Shown here in pieces: positions 1 to 6,618 of a stretch of 15,728 nucleotides of DNA. This stretch comes from Chrysochromulina tobinii (Eukaryota > Haptophyta > Prymnesiales > Chrysochromulinaceae). Within the stretch, counting starts at the first letter, position 1. Every line of letters starts with the position of its first letter. Under the pieces are notes generated by a model, which was not told the DNA's origin, did no database searches, and was given only the letters and a program-made list of their open reading frames with translations. The stretch is from contig JWZX01001714.1 of assembly GCA_001275005.1 (NCBI GenBank), forward strand, positions 1 through 15,728, written 5' to 3'. The translations under genes and the position numbers were made by a program.

Positions 1-88
1 AGTTCGGTTTGTATGCTATGTGCCTGTTCTCGGTTATGTGTGTCCGTACCCTCCGTGCCGCTGCCACCAGTGCGCAGTGGGGTGCGCG
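1..88. repeat. Direct repeat, copy 1 of 2 (88 bp)
   Basis: These 88 bases recur without a mismatch at 713-800, an offset of 712 bp. The window edge cuts the left side, so the repeat may extend further upstream. Right of the two copies the sequences differ: copy 1 runs into a 23-bp minisatellite, copy 2 into unrelated sequence. No convincing reading frame runs through it. It could be the edge of a larger tandem duplication with a 712-bp period or a terminal repeat of an element; I see no other element hallmark. Confidence 0.9.
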
Positions 89-91
89 GCC

Positions 92-253
92 AGATCATCC
101 CGGCTTGAGGGAGGAGATCATCCTGGCCTGAGGGATGAGATCATGACCGGCTTGAGTGAGAAGATCATCCCGGCTTGAGCGAGAAGATCATCCCGGCTTG
201 AGTGAGAAGATCATCCTGGCTTGAGGAAGGAGATCATCCTGGCTTGAGTGAGG
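92..253. repeat. 23-bp minisatellite, about 7 units
   Basis: Seven head-to-tail units of 23-24 bp begin with AGATCATC and contain GGCTTGAG, with variation at the last six bases of each unit. Degenerate GAGCGAGG pieces continue to about 275. The units adjoin directly without unique spacers, so this is a minisatellite and not a CRISPR array. No gene covers it. Confidence 0.9.
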
Positions 254-712
254 GTTGAGCGAGGTATGAGCGAGGCTGACGGCGCGCGCCGAAGGGGGGA
301 GGGTGCACATGTGGGCAGTGGGAAAGCAGTGGGGCGGGATGCGATCGGGATGCATGCCATGCAACGGCGGCGAATGAGCAAAGTCGTCACAAAGGCGGCG
401 GGATGCGGGCCACATGCAGCAAGGGGCAAGGCGAGGGCAAGGCGCGTGTACACCAAGCTCCATGCTGGGGGAACACGTGATGAGCGCCATGGTGAGCGCC
501 ACGGCTTTGAATCATCGGGCGCTGATCATGTGGTGCCTTGTGGTGCCGGGCATGTCGCGATCGGATCGGATGGTAGAAGTCCACATGTCTTGAGTGTACA
601 GTAGGGTAACAGTAGGGATCCTACTGGGACTACTTCGATGCATGTCTTGTCGGTACGCGACGCGACGCGCCGGAGCCGGAGAGGCGGCACGCCGCACGTC
701 CACCCTGGGTCG
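254..712. other. Non-genic stretch between the direct repeats
   Basis: Short open frames exist on both strands (for example 248-604 plus), but their translations are Arg/His/Ala-rich with no recognisable motif, and several mutually overlapping frames are open, as expected at this base composition. I see no RNA gene, no terminator and no transposase remnant. Confidence 0.5.
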
Positions 713-800
713 AGTTCGGTTTGTATGCTATGTGCCTGTTCTCGGTTATGTGTGTCCGTACCCTCCGTGCCGCTGCCACCAGTGCGCAGTGGGGTGCGCG
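713..800. repeat. Direct repeat, copy 2 of 2 (88 bp)
   Basis: Identical to positions 1-88. The identity ends sharply at 800, where the downstream sequence changes to TCATCTGTTGG. Perfect identity over 88 bp suggests a recent duplication or gene conversion. Confidence 0.9.
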
Positions 801-1131
801 TCATCTGTTGGTCATCTGCGAGCACTGTCCACTGTCCCCACTGAGGCGTGCAGCCGTTATGCGTTAAAGCATTAAAACCGAACGCCCATGCGAACGCCTC
901 GTCGGCTTCGCCGCTTCGACCATGGCGCGTGGACCACTGGAGACGTCTGGAGTGGAGCTTGAACTGAGTTCCAAAACGCACACACGAATACCTACATGTG
1001 AACTGGCTACTGACGACAGTGTACTAGTCGCTAGGGTCCCTATGCAGTCGTACAGCCCTCCAGCCCGTGGGCCGAGCCGAGCTGCACCTGCATTGCCTAT
1101 GACGAAAAGGGTACGCCCGGGTCACAGTAAA
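801..1131. other. Spacer downstream of the FSH hydrolase gene
   Basis: About 330 bp beyond the stop codon of the minus-strand hydrolase gene, so it presumably holds its 3' untranslated region. No AATAAA-type signal stands out on the minus strand. No convincing coding sequence is visible. Confidence 0.4.
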
Positions 1132-1968
1132 CTAATGCCAAGCAGTCCCTCCCGCGTTCGGATCAGCGCCGCGTATCGCGTGCCTCACGAACGCGGCGAT
1201 GGCGCCGAGGTCGACCGGCTGGCGTGGCATGGCGTGTTGCCCTCCGCGGACCATGTGCTCGGTACGGCGCCCGAAGAGGGCAGCGAGCTCGGCGACGCGG
1301 CTGGGTGGAACGGCCGTGTCGTATTCGCCACTGATGACGAGGGCTGGTGTCGCGAGGGATGCGGGCTCGAGGGCACGATACCAGCCGAGCTCGGCGTCGC
1401 TCGGCAAGGGCGAGCGGAAGCCGTTGACGAGGATGACGAACCGAGGTGAGCGAGCGGCGCCGGCGCCCTCCGCCGCCCGCTCGAGCATCTCGAGTCGTGC
1501 GCACAGCATGGCTGCCATCGCAGCACCCTGTGAGAAGCCGAGCACGCCATCGTAAGCCCCGCGCCGCCACTCGGCCACGAGCAGCTCCACGTTGGCAGCC
1601 GCGTCGAGGTAGCCCACCTCGGCGAGCCTCCAAAAGTCGGGCTGCCTCGTGCGATCCATCGGAAACTCGGGCTCAAAGTGCCACCATGCACGCTGCCGCC
1701 CACCGCTGTCGTGGATGATCGCCGGCCCGTCTATGCCGGACAGCTCAAGCATGCCGGCCGTGGGTGCTTGCGAACTCAAGTCTTTGCAGTGACGCGAGAG
1801 GAAGGCTTGCAGGTTGGAAGCGTAGCCATGGCAACAGAGCACTCGGACGCGAGCCGCGCTGGCCTCGTGTGCAGCGCCGTCGTCCTCGTCGTGCTGGCCT
1901 CCCGAAGCATCTTCGCAACCTCGGATCGCGCGCCACGCGTCAAATTTCCGCACGTGATCGGCGAACAT
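1132..1968 (-). CDS. FSH-family serine hydrolase (OVCA2/FSH1-like)
   Basis: A 278-residue alpha/beta hydrolase of the FSH family (yeast FSH1-3, human OVCA2), members of which cleave carboxylic esters or thioesters; the substrate here is unknown. From the ATG at 1968 the order is: a short Asp/Glu-rich lead, first strand VRVLCCHGY (41-49), a family-typical RAWW (93-96), the nucleophile elbow GFSQG with Ser146, a GEYD acid loop with Asp217, and GGQH with His245, so the catalytic triad is complete. The open frame extends upstream to a TTG at 2127, but that stretch overlaps the neighbouring gene's end and has no ATG, so 1968 is preferred. The segment after the first strand is shorter than usual and lacks the R-x-K-x-G element of many relatives. 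It lies 86 bp downstream of the same-strand gene ending at 2055. No intron is evident. Confidence 0.85.
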   Translation of the reverse strand: MFADHVRKFDAWRAIRGCEDASGGQHDEDDGAAHEASAARVRVLCCHGYASNLQAFLSRHCKDLSSQAPTAGMLELSGIDGPAIIHDSGGRQRAWWHFEPEFPMDRTRQPDFWRLAEVGYLDAAANVELLVAEWRRGAYDGVLGFSQGAAMAAMLCARLEMLERAAEGAGAARSPRFVILVNGFRSPLPSDAELGWYRALEPASLATPALVISGEYDTAVPPSRVAELAALFGRRTEHMVRGGQHAMPRQPVDLGAIAAFVRHAIRGADPNAGGTAWH

Positions 1969-2035
1969 CGTGTTCGCGGCCCTGCATCGTCGAGCTCGAG
2001 CCGGTTCACAGTGCTGGGGTGTGAACACTGATGAA

Positions 2036-2064
2036 CTGACAACAAAAAGATAAACTAAACTACA
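2036..2064 (-). promoter_or_regulatory. T-rich tract ending in CAG, upstream of the hydrolase gene
   Basis: On the minus strand this reads as a thymine-rich run (TTTATCTTTTTGTTG) ending in TCAG, in otherwise GC-rich sequence. It begins within the stop codon of the upstream gene and lies 68 bp before the hydrolase ATG. It looks like a 3' splice acceptor (for a 5' UTR intron or trans-splicing), or may be a core promoter element. Function is inferred from composition only. Confidence 0.35.
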
Positions 2065-2727
2065 CGAGGCTGAGGGTCCGCTTCCGGAGCCCCGCCAACG
2101 GCCGCGTGTGGCACTCCAATTGGGCAATTGACTACCGGCACCGCGGCCGCCTGCATCGGGCGCGTGTTGGCGCTCGAGAAGCCGACAATCCCGAGCTTGG
2201 AGCTCCCATTCGAGGTGGCAATCTCGTGCTTGGAGCTCACACTCGAGAAGCTGACAATCCCGAGCCTTCGCTTGGCCATGCCGACGACGCCGGGCACCCC
2301 GGTCGAGATGGCGCTCGAGATGGCGCGCTTCTTGGACGCGGGAGGCGCGCCACTGTCGAGGGGGACACGCGCCGTACCGGGCGCGGGAGGCGCAGCACTG
2401 TCGAGGGGGGCACGCGCCGTCCCGGACGCCTCATGGGCAGCGCTGCTCGCGTCCTCTGCTGCCGCTGCGGTGCCCGTTGCGGTACCCATGCTCTCCTCGA
2501 CCTCCTCCTCGTCCTCCTGGGCCTGGATCAGGGTCTGGAGGAGGCAACCGCCATCGAGCTCTGGCGCCGTATCGGGCACGGGCGACCGCTCGCGGCTAAC
2601 GGCGAACGGCGCCCCCTCGATAGCGCCCGATACGGCGCTCGATACGGCGCTCACAACCGCGCCCGATACGGCGCTCTCCTCTACCACCGAACGGTAGCGG
2701 CCGAGGAGGCGGCCGAGGAGGCGGCTG

Positions 2728-2782
<55 letters not shown>

Positions 2783-4481
2783 TCTGCGGCTGCTGCTGCT
2801 GCCTCCTCGCAGCCTCGCGTGCGCGCCGCTCGCTCACTCGGCTCGTGCCGAAGAGTTGGGCACGCAAGAGGCGCTCGAGGCCGCCCGCGAGCACCACGGC
2901 GCCCAAGCGCCCCACGCTCCCCTCAAAGTCACGCAGCTCGAAGAGCGGACCCTCCATCTGTAACGTGCGCTCGGGACGGCGCTTGGACGGGCGCTCGGGA
3001 CGGCGCTTGGTAGGGCGCTCAGTACGGCGCGCGGCCGGTTCTGCGGCGGGCTGCTTGGGATTCGTCAAGCCGGCGCCTCCGAGATTCGTCAAGCCGGCGC
3101 CTCCGAGCCACCGCCTTCGGCGCAGCGCTGGTGGCGCAGGCGCAGGAGCCGGCGCTGGTGGCGCAGGCGCGGGAGCCGGCGCTGGTGGCGCTGTGCAGTC
3201 CGAGGCCGCGGTGCTCTGCGCATCGAGGGCCGTCTCTGAGAGCTTCTGATGGCTTGTGATGGCTTCTGATGGCGTTGGCGCACCAACGGCCGTCGCCGCC
3301 TCGGTGGTCGTCGCCTTCACGTCCTCGTCCTCCTCCTCGTCGTCGTCGTCGTCGTCGTCGCTGGACTCCGCAGTAACGGTAACGGCCGACCAGGCCTGAG
3401 CGGCGCCGCTCGGTACGGCGCTCGGCTCGGGCGCGCTGTCACCGCTGCGTCGACCGCTGCGGCCATCGGGGCCGTTGGCGGCGACGGTGGTCGCCATGCT
3501 GCCGATCATGAGCGTCACCGAGGAGACGACCAGGTGGTCGACCGCCACATAGTGCCGCAGGCTCTTCTGCGCGTCGTCGTGGGCAGCGCGCGTCGCGTCG
3601 AGCTCGCGGATGGTGTACTCGGGCTGCGCGAGGATACGAGAGACGACGTCGCCGCACGCCCAGGCGAGCCCCTCGCGCACCATCGCGTCCTTGACGCCAC
3701 GGAACTTGCCGCCCACAAACGATCGAAGCGTCCTCTTCGACTTCGACTGCCTTTCATCTTCGAGTGCCGCCGCTGCTGCTATGCTCTCCTCGTCCTCCTC
3801 CTCCTCCTCCTCCTCTCGTAGCGACTTGTCGCCCTGCGACTTGTCGTCCTCGCGGCTCACGGGGGACGGCCCGCGGCTCACGGATGGCGGCGCGGCGGCC
3901 TCGGCGGCGCTCTTGTCCTCCGCCGCAGGCGTCGTGAGTCGCTCATAGAAGAGGCTGCTGTTGGTCGTGCCGCCCGGCGTGATCTCCTCACGACGGACCA
4001 CGATGCCGTGCAGGCGTAGCTTGCGAATGTGGCGGCGCGGGCAGCCCAGCATGACGTCGACGCCAAACATGCGCACTGAGCATGCGCCAAGCAGAGAGAG
4101 GGCGCCCGAGAGGCCGCTGGAGGCGAGGCCTATCTCGATCATCTCGGCAGTGAGGAACGTGGGGTGCGACCAGCAGACGCCCTCAAGCTCGGGGTTGGGT
4201 ACGGTAAGGCCGAGGAGCACAATGCGATCGCTGCTGAAGACTGCTTCCCGGACGTCCACCGGCCCCAACATCGATTCGAGCGCTGCTGTGGCCGCGCGCA
4301 GCCGAAATTTGGAGAGCCGAGGCGAGGTGAGCGCAGCCGTGATCAGAGCTTCGCGATATCTGATCGCCGCAGCGACGGCTGCAGAGAAGACGAGCAGGGC
4401 GACAGCGAGGAGATCCAGGTAGGTCCCACACACCTCGGGGAGCGCGAGGAACAGGATGCTCAGCAGCGTGACGACCAGCAT
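2055..4481 (-). CDS. Membrane-anchored low-complexity protein, AsmA/VPS13-like N-terminal segment
   Basis: I do not recognise a named family with certainty. From the ATG at 4481 the protein has 808 residues; the frame stays open to a GTG at 4583, without another ATG. Residues 1-40 form two hydrophobic helices, so it is probably membrane anchored. Residues 70-185 alternate like a beta-groove lipid-transfer repeat (a VLLGLTVPNPELEG stretch, then HIRKLRLHGIVV), reminiscent of AsmA/TamB or VPS13-type proteins; this is weak pattern evidence. Residue 186 onward is mostly low complexity: Glu-rich and Asp-rich runs, Pro-Ala repeats, duplicated LGGAGLTN, repeated RPERPSKR-type basic units, a polyglutamine tract, and a Ser/Val-rich tail with two GIV(S/G)FSS-type segments. 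A moderately hydrophobic stretch (HYVAVDHLVVSSVTLMIGS) lies mid-protein. Single exon. Confidence 0.6.
2730..2780 (-). repeat. (CAG)17 tract encoding polyglutamine
   Basis: Seventeen uninterrupted CTG triplets on the plus strand read CAG on the minus strand and encode glutamine in the frame of the 2055-4481 gene. A second, interrupted CAG cluster lies just right of it (about 2788-2802). The uninterrupted run suggests length variation between individuals. Confidence 0.95.
3122..3193. repeat. GGCGCTGGTGGCGCAGGC-type repeats (Pro-Ala run)
   Basis: Reiterated GGCGCTGGTGGCGCAGGC-like units encode, on the minus strand, the Pro-Ala tract of the 2055-4481 protein. A 21-bp duplicated unit lies just left of it (about 3064-3105) and encodes the repeated LGGAGLTN. 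Confidence 0.7.
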
Positions 4482-4660
4482 GACACTTTTGACCGAAAGC
4501 AAGGAGGCGATCCCGGTACCGGGTTCCCCCCAAAAGCGGTCGAGTCCACCCCCCCGGCCCTCCACGCCCCTCGCACTCGCCACCGGTTGGCGAAGAGGTA
4601 GCGACTTGCATGCATTCTCCTCTCACCGCTTCATGACAGCACTCCACCCTATCCTCCTCG
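4482..4660. promoter_or_regulatory. Divergent spacer, likely bidirectional promoter
   Basis: The 179 bp between the minus-strand ATG at 4481 and the plus-strand ATG at 4661 must hold the 5' regions of both genes. It contains a C-rich run near 4548-4556 and TGCATGCA near 4608. I see no TATA box. The assignment rests on gene orientation. Confidence 0.45.
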
Positions 4661-6025
4661 ATGTACAGATCCCACCGTCGCAAGGGTTCCATGGTGACCA
4701 CCGCGCGCCTGGCCGCGTCTGAGCCCGCCACGGCTGCTTCTGCCGAGGCTGCGGGGAGCAGTGGCGACGCAGAAGCCCCTGCAGTCCCAGCTGCCACGGG
4801 AGCTGGCCTCGGGCGCAAGGAAGCCAAGCGCAAGTGCAAGAAGGAGGAGCAGGACAGCAGCAAGCCAACTGTGGAGCGCGAGCCCGAGGCAGCTGCTGAA
4901 ATCACTGCTGACAATGCCGTGACATCCGCCGCTGAGCCTGTCGACGCCGCCGCATTCGCATCGGAGCTGGCTGCGGGCAGCAGCGGTGGAAATGGCGGAG
5001 GGACGTGCTGGGACGGCGGCGGCGTGAACTCCGCAGCAGGCGTCGATACGCCATCGGCCATCGCCCCGCCCTGTGCCGCCCCTTTGCCGCCCACCGTCCC
5101 ACCGCTGCCGCCTGCCGTCCCTGATGCGGTCGTCCAGGCCCTTGAGCGCATCGAGGCGGCCCTTGCCGCCGAGCAGTCGCGAGCCCGGGTGATCGACGTG
5201 CAGATCGAGAGGATCGAGGGTCAAGTCAGCGCGGTGCACGGCACGCTCCTGCAGCAGATGGCCCTCCTGCAGCAGATGTCCGAGCGCATGCTGCCTTCCG
5301 CGGCCCCGGAGCGCAGTGCCCTGGCACTCGGTGCCGCTTACGGTGCCGCAGAGCCACACGCGATCACGCCGCGGCCCCAGCTGTCTGGGTGGGCATCGCC
5401 ATTGGCGGCCATCGACGAGGTCATGTTCGCGGCCGAGGCGACGATCGCGCCGGCAAGGGCGCCGGCGGCGGCGGCGGCGACAACGACGACGCCGCCCTTG
5501 ACCGCCGACAGCGTCGACGACAGCGGCACTCTGACGGAGGCACAGCGACAGAAGATCGAGGAATCACGCCGTCAGGCACTCGCCCGCCGCCAGGGGGTTC
5601 GGTACCCTCCCGCCGGAGGCACTGCTGGAAGTGCGCCGCTGGCCGCGGGCATGCAGCCGCCGCCGCTCACGGTCGGCGCTGGGCCCGCAACAACAGCACA
5701 GGCAGCCGGTTCTTTTGCCGTTGCTGCCGCCGCTACCGCAGGCACCAGCTACAACGCCCCACTGCCCGGCACATCGGCAGCTCCACTGCTGCCTGTGCCG
5801 CGTGGGCCGCCCGCGCCGGCGCCGCCACCACTGACGCCCGCGCAGCACGTCGAGCTCGCAACGGCTCGCGCGACGGCCCACGCGACGGCCCATAAGATCG
5901 CTGCGGAGCGGCGCAAGGCGGCAGAGCTCCTCGGACTCGAGACGGTGGCCACCAACACGGCGCAAGACATCCAAGGCCAGAAGGCGTTCAAGCGGCCGCG
6001 CCCATACTCCGGCATGGCTGCCTGA
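4661..6025 (+). CDS. Unknown Ala/Pro-rich protein with coiled coil and RPA-binding-like helix
   Basis: A 454-residue protein of no family I recognise. The ATG at 4661 is followed by a basic start (MYRSHRRKG) and a Lys/Glu-rich patch near 50-70. Residues about 156-215 form a predicted coiled coil rich in Leu, Glu and Gln (ALERIEAALAAEQ, then two LLQQM units). Residues 291-311 read LTEAQRQKIEESRRQALARR, closely resembling the short RPA32-binding helix of SMARCAL1 and related repair factors. An Ala/Pro-rich linker follows, then a second charged helix around 400-440 and a basic tail with KRPRPYSG, possibly a nuclear localisation signal. A nuclear, DNA-associated role is an inference from the motif and tail alone. 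Single exon; it faces the 2055-4481 gene across a shared spacer. It could also be a protein carried by a mobile element, but no reverse transcriptase or transposase accompanies it. Confidence 0.6.
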   Translation: MYRSHRRKGSMVTTARLAASEPATAASAEAAGSSGDAEAPAVPAATGAGLGRKEAKRKCKKEEQDSSKPTVEREPEAAAEITADNAVTSAAEPVDAAAFASELAAGSSGGNGGGTCWDGGGVNSAAGVDTPSAIAPPCAAPLPPTVPPLPPAVPDAVVQALERIEAALAAEQSRARVIDVQIERIEGQVSAVHGTLLQQMALLQQMSERMLPSAAPERSALALGAAYGAAEPHAITPRPQLSGWASPLAAIDEVMFAAEATIAPARAPAAAAATTTTPPLTADSVDDSGTLTEAQRQKIEESRRQALARRQGVRYPPAGGTAGSAPLAAGMQPPPLTVGAGPATTAQAAGSFAVAAAATAGTSYNAPLPGTSAAPLLPVPRGPPAPAPPPLTPAQHVELATARATAHATAHKIAAERRKAAELLGLETVATNTAQDIQGQKAFKRPRPYSGMAA

Positions 6026-6618
6026 GTCCACACCGAGGCAGGGGAGGGGCGACGCGAGAGACGACAAGCTACAGATGACAAGCTAAGGATTGTCGCTACG
6101 CACCCTGGATGAGAAGCCTACGGAAGAGCACGGCAAGGGACGCTTCGGGTGCCCGACGGCTCAAGGGTGAAGAGTGACCGACAGCGACGGAGCGACACTG
6201 CACACGACACTGCTCCGCCTGCTCGCCGACTCGACTGGAGACGTGAGGCATCGTGAGGACTGAGCGCGTAGCGCGTTGGAAGCGGAGGGACCGGGAGCGG
6301 AGTCCGGGGAGAAGACCTGAGAGGGCACGGGAGCCGGGGAGCGGCGGGGCTCAGATTCTGAAGATCTTTCCCGTCCCGTCCGGTTATACGACGCCGTCCC
6401 CGGCAAACTCGTACGCCAAATACGCGTTCTGTCTTCTGATTGTGATTCTGAATAGTGAATACGAAATACTAACACACGCCACGCCGTAGTGTGGCTCACA
6501 TGTTGGGCTCATGCTTGCACGTAACGGGTTTGTGAGAGGACCCAGCTCCGGGCTGCCTCCGTCTCGGCATTCCACACGCCGACGGGGCGGCCGGAGGCTG
6601 AGCTCGCGATCTCGCGAA
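6026..6618. other. Convergent intergenic spacer, 593 bp
   Basis: It lies between the plus-strand gene ending at 6025 and the minus-strand sulfatase stop at 6621-6619, so it should hold two 3' untranslated regions. Positions about 6355-6480 are noticeably A+T-richer than the rest. Open frames here have no recognisable motif, and I see no RNA gene or repeat. Confidence 0.5.

Noticed and set aside
248-604. Plus-strand 118-codon frame near the left repeats
   Set aside because: It starts within the minisatellite edge, has no motif, and overlaps other equally long open frames on both strands.
1968-2127. Longer N-terminus for the FSH hydrolase, starting at 2127
   Set aside because: It would begin with TTG, overlap the neighbouring coding end and translate the T-rich acceptor-like tract. 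The ATG at 1968 gives a normal FSH length.
4183-5359. Minus-strand open frames of 236-322 codons facing the 4661-6025 gene
   Set aside because: They start at non-ATG codons or in mid-gene, are Gly/Ser/Arg-rich and cross the divergent promoter. The plus-strand frame has a coherent coiled coil and helix motif.
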